A stretch of DNA of 64,000 nucleotides. Source: Selaginella tamariscina. Lineage: Eukaryota > Streptophyta > Lycopodiopsida > Selaginellales > Selaginellaceae. Position numbers and translations under genes: made by a program. Position 1 is the stretch's first letter. The number at the start of each line of letters is the position of its first letter. The notes below the pieces were generated by a model, which was not told where the DNA came from, did no database searches, and worked only from the letters and a program-made list of their open reading frames with translations. The stretch spans positions 405,291 through 469,290 of the forward strand of contig PUQB01000054.1 in NCBI GenBank assembly GCA_003024785.1, given 5' to 3'. Below, piece after piece: positions 11,961 to 22,134 of this stretch.

Positions 11961-14960
11961 TTGTACTACAATGGCCGTGTGTACCTTCCTCGTGTGGACC
12001 ATTTGATCAACCAGGTACTATATTTTCATCATGATCGCCCGGAGGCTGGTCATTTTGGGGGGAGGAAAACGTATGAGTTGATCAAGAGGAGGTTCTACTG
12101 GAGGAATATGAAAGCTGATATCATAGAGTACTGCATGTCAGAATTTTAACCCAAAGGGCCAACACGTGGCAACACGTGGCTACCAGGTGGCCATTCGACG
12201 TCATCACCCTGTGTGAGCAACGCTAAGTTTCCCAGAACAACCCCAACAACCCCTAAGGTTAGACTCTAATGCCCAAGTGGACAGGAGACTTAGGGTTTAG
12301 ACTAAGTCTCCCTAGAGTGTCTCCCCCAAAACCCTTGAGGATAACCCTAGTTGACTTAGGGTTTAGCCTAAGTCTCCCTAGAGTGTCTGCCCTCAAACCC
12401 TTGAGGGATAACCCTAGCTGACTTAGGGTCTTTCCCTAGAAGACCTAGACAGGCTCATGCCTTAACCCCCATCAAGGAGACGTGTATTCCACACATACCC
12501 TAAACAGAGCTAAGGCATCGTCACTTTACCCCTTGAGGAATCACCCTCATCCGGGAGTACAACCCCTTTAGGGTGACAAGAGGTACCCTGAACCACGACT
12601 AACCCCTAAGGGTTTGAGTGGCCAAGTTATACCCTAGATCTAGGGCTAGTACTTAGTGAGGACACGAGTGTGCGCCGTAGGCGGACACGAGTGTTCTGCT
12701 AAGCAAACTCCCTAAGGCTAGGTTTGGGATAACCCTAAGCACATAACCTTGCGAGTGCCTTATAAAAGGGCTTCTGCTAATGAGCTTAGGTTGTTCAACC
12801 CTTGGATTCCAAGGAGAACACTCCCCTAGCCAAGTGTGCCAAAGCACACCTAGACGAGACCTAACCTCTCTTGAGCGGATGCCCAAGGCTTAGCACCCTA
12901 GTGCAAGCATAAGCATGCCTGTTTGCTAGAGTATCCAACCCTTAGCGACAAGCCCATGACATAACCCCAAAGAGCGTGCCTCGGGCGTTGTACCATGTGA
13001 CGTTTAGCCCAGTGTCACATCTCCATGTGACACTGCCTTCCATGATGTGGGTTATCATGCCATAGCCCTTAGATTCAAGAGTTGCACCAAGTACCACAAA
13101 CGTGGTTCCTAAATGCCAACTCTAGAACCCCTCAATGAACCCTCAGGAACCAGGTAACGTGAACCTATCAAACAAGATCCCACGCCCACAGTTGGACAAG
13201 GACACGGATGTGCCTTGCTTGGCCGTGAGTGCTGCACCTAGCTTGACATGGAGGAGGAGGCTGGAGATAAGCCTCAACCTCTGCCTCTTGGAACATGCAT
13301 TCCGACAAGACCTCCAGGCATGGATTCGCCAATGTTAAGGGTAAGCTACCCGAAGGTGGGACGTGCCCCTGGCATCTGGAAGTTAGGGCGGCACAACAGA
13401 GGGTTGTACCTTAACGACACAAGCTGAAGCTTACACAGGCAGAAGAGCAACGAACTCATTCATGAACCCAGGAGCTCTCCTACGTATACTCTACCTATTT
13501 ATGTGATGGAGCCCCCCCCCTCTTTTCCTATATGTGTTAGTGGGCTGGCACTGAATTTTAGCCCCTTAGACAAATTAGCAATATGAGCTTATAACTCACC
13601 CTTACTTCTACCCCTAAACCCTACCCAAGGGGGGGGGTTTTAAGGCGTGGGTTAGGGCAACCCTAGGGTTAGGTCAACCCTAGGGATGTTTCTAACCCTA
13701 CTTAACACGTCGAACTCATCTGCAAAACCAATCAGCCTATTCGAGACGTCAAAATTGGGGGTGGGTTTCTAGAAGGTAATTCTAGCTTCGCTTAGAGTTT
13801 CCTGCAAATACCTAATGACACCCGGCCGGACCATCACCAGATACCCAAGTGCACTAAGCGGGCCTGTTTCCTACTATCTAGGGTCCATCAACATAGTACA
13901 GTAGGTAACAACAGTCAACGTCCAAAGTAAAGGTCGAGTCATAGTAAAAACTATGACACTGCAGGATTGGACAAGTGTCAGCAAGTAAAGGTGCCCAGGA
14001 GAGAAACCAGGTGGGCTATTAGTACCATTGCCTATTCCAAACAGGCGATGGGGCAGTATCTCTATGGACTTTGTCACCCATTTGCCAAGGACACAGAGGC
14101 AGAATGAACAGGTGTGGGTCATTGTAGATAGGCTGACAAAGTTTGTCAAATTAGTTCCCTTGGGGAAGAATGTGAATGCATCCGAGCTGGCTACGATGTA
14201 TTTACAACATGTATTTCCTATCCACAGATTTTCAAATGATATTGTAAGTGATAAGGACTCCAAGTTCACTTCTAGCTTTTGGAGAGGCTTTTCTAAGTGC
14301 ATAGAAGTTGAAGCTTAAGCTGTGTAGTGGAGATCATCCCGAAACAGATGGGCAAACAGAGAGGATGAACCAAGTTCTGGAAGATATGCTAAGGTGCACT
14401 ATTAACCAGAAGGAAGGCCAGTGGGATAAGTATATTCCATTACTCGAGTTTGCTTATAATAACAGCCAACACAGTGGCATTGGAATGAGTCCATACTATG
14501 CTATATTTGGACGACACCAAGACAGCTTTTGAGCTTGGTTTAGCAAGTAAGAAGGCTCAAGGCAAATGGATGAGGAAGCTAAAGATCTGAGTGTTGAACT
14601 TGAAAAACATTTAGAGTTTGTGCAAGAAGAACTTACAAGCAGCTCAAAGCCGAGCTATCAAGTTTGCTAATGAACACAGAAGCTTCCGAGAGTTCCAGGT
14701 GGGAGATTATGTATATCTCCGAGTGGTATTTCCCACACATGTAAGACGAAACACAGTTGTGGCCTTACGGAAGGGACGCAATGATAAGTTGTCTCCTAGG
14801 CACTCAGGCCTTATGAGATTCTGGAGCGTATCGGTAAGGTGGCATATCGACTACGGCTGCCAAAAGTGAGGGTGCACCTAGTGTTTCACATTAGCCAGTT
14901 AAAGAGAGTACTCACAAGGAATGAGTCCTGGGTAGATTCTTTGTGGATGTACGAGGCTAA
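11961..14960 (+). pseudogene. Integrase of A1, split by a solo LTR
   Basis: The N-terminal zinc-binding half (H-H) is at 11961-12135: VLYFHHDRPEAGHFGGRK, then RRFYWRNMKADIIEYC. The matching Cys pair lies after the inserted LTR, near 13964. The catalytic core at 14028-14532 has SISMDFVTHLP (first Asp), VIVDRLTKF, and the GDHPETDGQTERMNQVLE block. The C-terminal part (14618-14960) has VGDYVYLRV and a short tail reading toward the purine tract; no chromodomain was seen. Besides the insertion there are at least three frameshifts. Confidence 0.82.
12136..13958 (-). repeat. Solo LTR (family C) inside A1
   Basis: 1823 bp, read on the minus strand from TGTCATAGT to TTCTGACA. It is bounded by a perfect 5-bp target duplication CTGCA (12131-12135 and 13959-13963), and there is no internal coding region, so it is a solo LTR left by recombination. 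Its first bases are near-identical to the LTR of element B, and a truncated copy lies at 27014-28281. Many CCCTAA/TTAGGG-like words occur inside. Confidence 0.9.
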
Positions 14961-15028
14961 TGATTACAGGACCAATTGAGTAAGTTATATTGCCCTTGAG
15001 GACAAGGACTTGCTAATGGGGGGAGGAT

Positions 15029-15240
15029 TGTTTATGACCATATAACAAATCAAAAAATATTCCCCAGAAAGGTATAAGCTAGAATATTCCTAAGGAGCTA
15101 TAATTAAATCTAAGAGAGAATTAAGGACACACTATTATTGGAAGCTTTCTGGGAGAGCAGCATGTGGAGACTAGAGACAGCTCGGGGGAGATCGGGTGGT
15201 CTTGTGAGGGTCTCTAGATTGTACGTAGTGGTGCCTAACA
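15029..15240 (+). repeat. 3' LTR of A1
   Basis: 212 bp, preceded by a GGGGGGAGGAT purine tract. Begins TGTTTATGACC (one extra T against the 5' LTR) and ends GTGCCTAACA. Confidence 0.92.
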
Positions 15241-15435
15241 GTATGCGCGTGCAATACACACACATGGCGTGGCAAGCATAAGTAAGCATCTACACATTAA
15301 ACAAACCACACAACAAGTCTATTGCAAACATTTTTCCGCCATCAATTTGCAATTGCCATTTCGAACCTTTTCGTCCGCATCAGGTGGTAGACATAATATA
15401 CGGAATCATATTACGTACTAATATTTGTACATGAA

Positions 15436-17727
15436 TTAGGTTGGTTTGTTAAGCATGAGTAGCATACTTTGTAGAACAAACATCACCACAGTCTCCACAA
15501 ACCAGTGACAAACATAACTCATTCCCATCTTGTGACAAAGTGCATTCACCATCAAGTCAGTTCCTTCGCTGGTGGTCACCTTCACAAGCGCAGCAGTGGT
15601 TGCACTTACCTTGTGGCAGAAGTACACCTGGTAAGGAAACATGGTTGTGTGACAAACAACCATTAGGGTTTCACCCTTGGTTATAGTTCTTGCTTCCCCA
15701 ATCCTGATGGTTTTTACCAACTTGGCTTGCAAACTCCCTGCTTCCAGTTACCATACTTACCTCAAGAGGCCCGAAAGTTGCAGTGACAAAGTCTGCTATT
15801 CCCTCTAATGAGGAGGAAACACTTGATCTTGTCTGATGTGTCCTTACAGAGCTCGAGTGTAAATGCCATCTTCTCTGCAAGGGCGAGTCACTGGGAACGT
15901 TTAAACTCTTTAAGGTACAATTCAAGGCCCCTCTTTCCGAAAGTCTGTGTATTTTGCCATTACATCCGGAAGAAAGGTGCGTGGAGGATAGGTGTCCCTA
16001 ATGTTTCCTAAGATGCTCTTAGTCCCTGACAATAATATCAATATATATGTGTCAATTTAAACTCTATGTCTGCTTACCATTTTTCTGATGGAGTTCTTCT
16101 TCTAGGGTGAAGAAGTGATGAAGCATTCCAGGGTCGCATTTCTTGATAAGTGCTTTGATGGTTGGCCAGTCTTTGTGAGTCCCAAGGGATTTTCTCCCTC
16201 CGCAATTCTCATGTTCGGATTCAGTGAAGACTTGGATAAGATAGAGTGGCATGTTCTTCTTGCAGCCAAGTGTATCTTCTTTTCTAGTTTTTGATTCTCC
16301 AAAGCGAGCATTTGCTACTGAGGTACAGTAGCATGTTAAATATTGCGTGTGCGTGTAAATATGAATTATATATGTATAGAACTGTGTGCAGTTTAATTAC
16401 CTAGTCCAGGTCCATCTTCCGAGTCACCAAAATGAGCATTCCCACCTGGAAATCATGTGTATAAATATATCTATATGTTGAGCTTCTCACCTAGATCTCC
16501 AAATTGGCGTTTAGACTTGAAGTCACCAAAGTGAGCATTGCCACCTAAATATTTAAATAAGTAATTATTATAATAAAAGCTTTGTTTCTCACCTAGACCA
16601 TGGTCCTTGAAATCTCCAAAATGAGCATTTCCACCAAGCTCACTCTTAAAGTCACCAAAGTGAGCATTGCCACCTAATTCCATCACAAAATATTAACTAT
16701 TTTAATACTGTAATATAATTCTGTTCACCTAGACCATGGTCTTTGAAGTCTCCAAAATGAGCATTCCCTCCAAGTCCGCCTTTAAAATCAACAAAGTGAG
16801 CATTTTCACCTATTTTCACTAAGTAGAAACTGATAAAATGAAACCTATTTACCTAGATCGTGGTCTTTGAAGTCTCCAAAATGGGCATTCCCACCAAGTC
16901 CATCTCTGAAGTCACCAAAATGGGCATTGCCTCCTAATGCACACCATCAGTGTTATGCGCGTGTGTGTTGTGAAGCTTACCTAGTCCAGTTTTGAAGTCT
17001 CCAAAGTGAGCGTTCCCACCTATTAACAACAACCTTTCACTAAGTACAAACTTATTATATATAAACATTTTGACCTAGATCGTGGTCTTTGAAGTCTCCA
17101 AAATGGGCTTCCCTCCAAGTCCATCTTTGAAGTCACCAAAGTGAGCATTGCCTCCTAATGCACACCATCAGTGTTGTGTGTGCGGCGCGCGTGCGTGTGA
17201 AGCTTACCTAGTAAGTCTCCAAAGTGAGCATTCCCACCAAGTGGACTCGCTTTGAAATCCCCAAAGTGGGCATTGCCACCTATGTCAACAGCATTTTATT
17301 AATATTTGATATATTTATATGCATATAGCAATCAGCACTTTTAAATGATTATGTCAAAGAGCGCGCATGCGTGTGTGTGTGTGTGTGTTCTACCAAGTGC
17401 ATTAGTTTTCGTCTCCAGTGAGCGCGCTCTGACATCTTCAACGCGAGGATTCGCCCATGCCTGCCATAAGGATGGCAAAAGAAGCCTGCAGTTTCACACA
17501 GCTTTTCATCTGCTACAAAACTGCCCTGTCTCATCTCTTCTGCCAGCCTCACTGCCTCGAATACTCCCAAAGGAGATAATTCATTTCCAATCTTGTATAA
17601 ACATCGCTAGTACACCCAACTAACTGCACAAAAACGTAGAAAACATATTAGAAACTTAAATGATACATAGCTTAGAGATGTATACCAGGATGAGATGGAT
17701 GAAGACAGAGAAGGTAAGAAGAGCCAT
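15436..17727 (-). CDS. BURP-domain protein, polygalacturonase-1-beta-like
   Basis: Secreted or cell-wall BURP protein. Inferred exons on the minus strand: 17727-17686 (MALLTFSVFIHLIL, signal-peptide-like); about 17623-17394 (LCETAGFFCHPYG, like the conserved 'ANLFC' region of polygalacturonase-1-beta); eight repeat exons (17279-16401); 16317-16078 (HHFFTLEEELHQKNG, the BURP start); 15944-15436 (BURP core). The core has SLEGIADFVTATFG and four CH pairs: CH-x10-CH-x25-CH-x7-CH. The family norm for the last gap is about 25, so roughly 18 residues are missing there, in frame. Frameshifts lie near 17570, in exon 17075-17154, and near 15880, 15835 and 15735, several in homopolymers. A TTTAAATA box is only about 32 nt upstream of the ATG, closer than expected, so the true start is uncertain. 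Some BURP proteins are copper-dependent peptide cyclases; that role is not shown here. Confidence 0.85.
16401..17279 (-). repeat. Eight symmetric exons encoding the GGNAHFGDFK repeat
   Basis: Exons on the minus strand: 17279-17208 (72 nt), 17154-17075 (80), 17019-16981 (39), 16933-16853 (81), 16809-16729 (81), 16673-16593 (81), 16544-16491 (54), 16445-16401 (45). All begin GTGGGAATGC-like after AG and end ...CTAG before GT, so every intron is phase 1 and all but the 80-nt exon keep the frame. Together they encode about 13 copies of FGDFK...LGGNAH with a 13-14 residue period; a degenerate copy (VANARFGES) opens the next exon. Four exons carry two repeats each at 80-81 nt. The 80-nt exon has one base missing. 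Confidence 0.88.
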
Positions 17728-18300
17728 CGTGCACAAGTTGCTTGGCTGATTGCCTCTGTATTTAAAGAGGACATCATGATGTCGAGGGTTCGAGACGTAT
17801 ATCTAAAAGTATAGTGTGCAAACAAATTGGAGCTGTCACTTGCAAAGAATTTTAGTTTTCTCCCTACTTTCTACGTGGATCCTGTTGTACATTATTGTCT
17901 TATTGATTTGTCTTTAGGATCGTCCTTACTCTGCATTACTTTTGACTTTAAAACTATGATTAACAAACACACTTAAGATAGATTTGACTAAGTAATAACA
18001 TGTAAATAGGCTAAGTTAATTAGACAAAAATATTAAGTTAAATTCTCACAATCCTAGGATAAAATCTCCGGAAAATACACATATACAACCACATACTGCT
18101 GAACTACGTGGCTCTTTGCCCAACAGATATCATGGGTTCCATTGTTTAAGAAAGTTTAATGCATGTTTAATAAGAAAACCCAATTAATTCTACTGGTTTG
18201 AGTTTTGATCAAAGTTATAGGAAGAGTATGAATAAAGAGGCACTTACTAAGATTATATGACTTAAAAATTAAGTTATATAATAATCTTTTTGTCCATAGT
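17728..18300. other. Intergenic, promoter side of the BURP gene
   Basis: AT-rich, no coding signal. A TTTAAATA element (minus strand, 17766-17759) is the only core-promoter-like word seen near the BURP start. Confidence 0.5.
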
Positions 18301-19379
18301 ATGGATATGAATGGTAGACAAGAAGAAGAGAGAACATTGTTAAAGCCAATGGATGCAGAGGAATTTCATAATACACAAGATGGTTGATTTCATATACATT
18401 TGTGCACACATACATTCATAAACATTTCCCATATGATATAGATGCAATAATATGCAATGCAAGAAATATACATTGTATTCTATAAGGTTGGTAGACCGTA
18501 CAACCAGATGGTTCATGTTCTATATTGTTCTATGTCATAAATGTGCATTCTTATATTATATGAAGGTGTGTGCGCCCCCACCGTGACTGTGGGCACCATA
18601 GCCCACGGTTGGCCCCAACGTGGGGGTCCCACCGTGACTGTGGAGGCCCTAGCCCACGGTGTGCGTGCGTGTTACAAACAAGCACCATGTTGCAGCCAGG
18701 ATACTTGAGACATTTGTTACCAGAAAATAGTCCAGAGGAACCTGAAAGCTTGGAAGAGGTGCTTGCTGGTAAGCAAACCATACACACACGTGTTCTTGTG
18801 CGTGTTAGTGTTACATGTCGGGAAGTATACATGTAACATTCTAAGGTGTATAATAAACATATTTCTGAAAACGCAAGTACGTATATAAATATCCCAAAGA
18901 ACACTGATTACAACATGCTTCTACGTATACAGATCATTGAAGTTATGGTTTTGTTATGCGACTCTACGGTGCTAACCAGATAAGGACATATAAACAATGC
19001 TAAACATTTCGAGTCACTTACATGGAGAGATTCACGGTTTGATACTTTATATTAATAATAATGTTAAAGTTTAATATAAATTTTGTAGGTTTTAGCACAT
19101 GTAGATTTGGTTTAGTCTGTTTTTAGACTACCAGAAGATACTGATAATGGTCGGAGCTTAAATTCATCGTTATTAGAGGCTGTAAACTCCAAGATGAATA
19201 TAAGGGTATGGACTATATGTGTTCATATAAAAGTAGGTGCTCTCAGGTGTTTACACTCGATAGGCGGCACGTGTACTAAACTTGAAAATGTGCTTACTGC
19301 CTGGGAAATCATTGTGCAAGAAGTAGAATCCTTACTAGGTTTCCCATCATCTATGAAAAATAATCATAAACTAGATTAA
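18301..19379 (+). pseudogene. Aromatic-L-amino-acid decarboxylase remnant
   Basis: Three pieces match plant PLP-dependent aromatic amino acid (Tyr/Trp/Phe) decarboxylases. 18301 onward reads MDMNGRQEEERTLLKPMDAE, then after one frameshift HKMVDFI (the family N-terminus). 18687-18768 reads MLQPGYLRHLLPENSPEEPE...LEEVLAG, followed by a GTAAGC donor. 19127-19379, after a TTTTTAG acceptor, reads NSSLLEAVNSK ... ALRCLHSIGGTCT ... NVLTAWEIIVQEVESLLG (the family C-terminus). The whole catalytic middle, including the PLP lysine and the THWQSP region (roughly 350 residues), is absent: only about 360 bp separates the N- and C-terminal exons. It cannot be an active decarboxylase. A processed copy is excluded because splice-like junctions remain; an internal deletion is most likely. 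Confidence 0.75.
18569..18660. repeat. Duplicated hairpin-forming sequence
   Basis: CCACCGTGACTGTGG...TAGCCCACGGT occurs twice (about 18577-18620 and 18628-18660). Each copy can fold because CCGTG..GTGGGC pairs with GCCCACGG. It lies in the presumed intron of the decarboxylase remnant. Confidence 0.6.
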
Positions 19380-20490
19380 CTGTTTGTTATCTTCATTTTG
19401 ACATTAAAAATATTTTAAAATAACTAGGCAAAATGATTATTAAAGCTTAAAAATTAATAATATATATACATGCAACCAAATATACTCAAATATATATGCT
19501 TTAACCTTAAAAACAACCTTTAACTACCAAGTGAAATCTCAGGACGTATTTATAACTTTATAGGTATATCAAGGTTTGTAATCCTGATCCCAACCAAGTC
19601 ATTGCTGAAACTAAATTGTAACACCCAAAGAACACATTTAAATGACTGTTTTTTTTGAGTCTCTCGATCGTGGAAGAATGCTTCCACGGTACACTTTAAA
19701 AGAGAGAGCCCGTGAAACTCATCAAAATAGAGCCCATGGTAGATTGTTATTATAAATTCAAGTCTTTAATCAACTTGCATTAATTATGAGTGTCACACAA
19801 TTCTTATTCAGTGGAATCACTTGATTTAGTTAAATGACAATCACTTAGTTAAATAATATAAGAACCCTCCTTGTAATCGTGGTCACTTCATTAAATAATA
19901 TAAGAACCCTCCTTGTAACCGTGGTCACTTAATTAAATAATATAAAAGCTCTCCTTATAACATTCATTTTTTAATCCCTACCACACTAACCAATGTTAAT
20001 GTCGTTAAATAATATAAGACCCTCCCTGTAACATCGTTAGATCGTGGTCACTTAATTAAATAATATAAGAACTTTCCTTATAATTAAATAATATAAGAAC
20101 TTTCCTTATAACATCATTTGACTCTTAATCCTACCACACTAACCAATGTCAATGTCAATAGCGACAACTTGAAGAGATAAACATGTATGTGAAATCATAA
20201 CTTATATATCATATCAGAAATTATAGTATAATAAAAACTTTACAATTTAATGTACTAAAGCTAAAATATATGCAAATTGTAACATTTGAATTGCATCAAC
20301 CAACTATACCCAATATTGACAGCAGAACTGAACTGCATTTTAAAAATCTGATTTCGTACATACAATATTTGATTTGAAGGTTTTTATATAGTTTTGTTTT
20401 CAAGAACGATTCAAGTACCGTTTGCTTATATAGAGATAATTGTGTATTTATTTTCTACTGTAAATACTAAACACACAAACGGTTTATGCG
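19380..20490. repeat. AT-rich spacer with a tandem repeat
   Basis: Between about 19845 and 20110 a unit of roughly 40-45 bp, AATTAAATAATATAAGAACC plus CTCCTTGTAACCGTGGTCACTT, recurs about six times with drift. The flanks are AT-rich without genes. Confidence 0.65.
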
Positions 20491-21864
20491 TCATCGTGGG
20501 ATGAAAAACCCCTGGTGAGAGGGAAAAACCCCATACTCAGCAACCCGTATATCAAAGCTGGTACTATATAGTTTTTTAGAGGAGCATCCAATTTCTTTCA
20601 AATCCACGTCAGGACTCCGTTCAGGAGTCCGTTCTATGATATCTCCAGCCTTGACATTGTTGGTCTGCTTGAATCCACCACTGAACATATACATCCACGT
20701 GCCTTCTGCACCAGCGCCATAATCATATCGCTGATGCTTCTCTTCACTGGCGGTCGTGCTGAATGAAGCCTTGGTGAGGTCCATCCATCCAGCCTTACTA
20801 TTGTATGCCCACTGGTTGCCAAAGTGAGCTTTGAAGTAGTCGTTTCCATTGCTTCCAAAGTTCTCCACAAAGGAATAAAGCCCTGTTAACAAGCGGGCTC
20901 CAGTTTTTGGCTTGTTCCATCGAGCAATCAGCTTCCAGCCCGACTCCGGCATATAGAAGTAACCTGAAAATATGGTGTTGTCGCTGCCAGAAGCTTCAGC
21001 CTTCAAACACATTTGTAAACGGTGTCAGTTTTCCACATATATTTAAAGTAGCTCTGTGCACCCGCCCCCTCATTACCAAATTCTCCTGAAACCACATCAG
21101 TTTCCTTTTTTCACCAGCTTCACTTTGTAGTCTTCGGGTATCTCTTCTGGTTTTTGAGTATCATAATTGCTCCATATTGAAAACAATACTCTCCTTTCAG
21201 TCGGTGAGTTCACCTAGGAAGATACGAGTATTAGAAAGAAGCCATGTTAATGAAATGCATGATCAAAGTTCTAGACTGAACTTACCTGAATGCGTAGCCA
21301 CCGCCAAAACCATTTGTCATGTAGTAGGAGTGAAGGGGATCTTCCCCTTGCTTTACATAGATTTCAGTGTAGAACCAAGTGATATCCCCCTGGATATCAT
21401 CTGTTTTGTACCAAAGATGCGTTGAGGGTGCACCACGATAGGAGCTCTTGTTATACTTGAGGCCTTCAGCAGCAGAACCAGAGATGACGAATGCTTGCAC
21501 ATCAGGAAGGGTATGTTGAGTTTTTCGTGACTGCACGTATTTCCAGATAGTGATACTCTGTGCTAGAGATGGTGTATGTTCCTAGTGCATAATCTTTAAA
21601 CGTAGAGGACTTGGGCAAAACTATGTCGTGTGCAGCATTGGGATTACCTTCCAGACTTACGCGCAAAGTGTTAGGATTGTCAACTGACCTTGCCTTAATT
21701 GAAACAGAAATCGACCCAGTTTTCTGAGGAAGAAAGTAGACGCGGGTGGTTCCATTGACATCTGTCCATGCTCCAAGCCCAGATTCAGAAATAGAACCGT
21801 AACTATTGGACCCCTCTCTCGGATACACATAACCATTGCCAAAAACAGTGACGGTGGCAGCCAT
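20491..21864 (-). CDS. DUF5077-DUF3472 protein
   Basis: Two exons: 21864-21286 and 21213-20491, with a 72-bp intron. The start MAATVTVF at 21864 was chosen over an upstream ATG (21906) because the DUF5077 fold begins there (NGYVYPREGSNSYG, GAWTDVNGTTRVYFLPQKTG). DUF3472 follows: LWYKTDDIQGDITWFYTEI, NGFGGGYAFR, then across the intron RRVLFSIWSNYD, GEFGNEGAGAQS, SGWKLIARWNKP, GLYSFVENFG and FGNQWAY. The tandem is typical of uncharacterised proteins predicted to bind or act on carbohydrate; no reaction is known to me. No signal peptide is visible. Frame breaks: near 21505, near 21090 and near 21010, each one or two bases. Family assignment is strong, function unknown. Three ACGTGG boxes and a TATA-like element lie upstream. 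Confidence 0.85.
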
Positions 21865-21926
21865 CTTAGAACAAAACGAAAGGGGAAAATGCTTAAGAGT
21901 GCTCAACTAAGGCAGTAGAAGTGGGG

Positions 21927-22134
21927 TTAAATACCCTTCAAAGGCTCAAAGCAACTACCACACGAAGAACGTGGGAGTCTATAGTGTTCATTTTGCGGAA
22001 CATTTTGATGGTTCAATAGTACTGGATTTCCTAAAACTGCACAAGAATCGTGAGCTTGCATATTACTCTTCACAGTTCAAAAGCAGCTACCACATGAAAA
22101 CGTGGGAGTCTATACTATACGAAGATAAACGTGG
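21927..22134 (-). promoter_or_regulatory. Promoter with three ACGTGG boxes
   Basis: A TATTTAA element is at 21933-21927, about 65 nt upstream of the DUF3472 start codon. ACGTGGGAGTCTA occurs at 21969, 22100 and 22129 (plus strand). ACGTG is the core of ABRE/G-box sites bound by bZIP and bHLH factors. The conserved extension GGAGTCTA suggests that the repeat is a small tandem duplication of one site. Confidence 0.5.

Larger units (their letters stand above)
8612..15240 (+). mobile_element. Ty3/gypsy retrotransposon, copy A1
   Basis: A complete element: 5' LTR 8612-8822, primer site beginning 8826, gag, protease, reverse transcriptase, RNase H, integrase, a purine tract at about 15017-15027 and 3' LTR 15029-15240. 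A perfect 5-bp target duplication GTATG lies at 8607-8611 and 15241-15245. Domain order (integrase after RNase H) is that of Ty3/gypsy; no chromodomain was seen. A solo LTR (12136-13958) splits the integrase. Several single-base frameshifts break the polyprotein, so it is not readable as one product here. It is the only copy in the window that keeps gag and the integrase core. Confidence 0.92.

Noticed and set aside
18687..18768. A short signal or leader peptide gene (MLQPGYLRHLLP...)
   Set aside because: It matches the second conserved block of aromatic amino acid decarboxylases and ends at a splice donor, so it is an exon.
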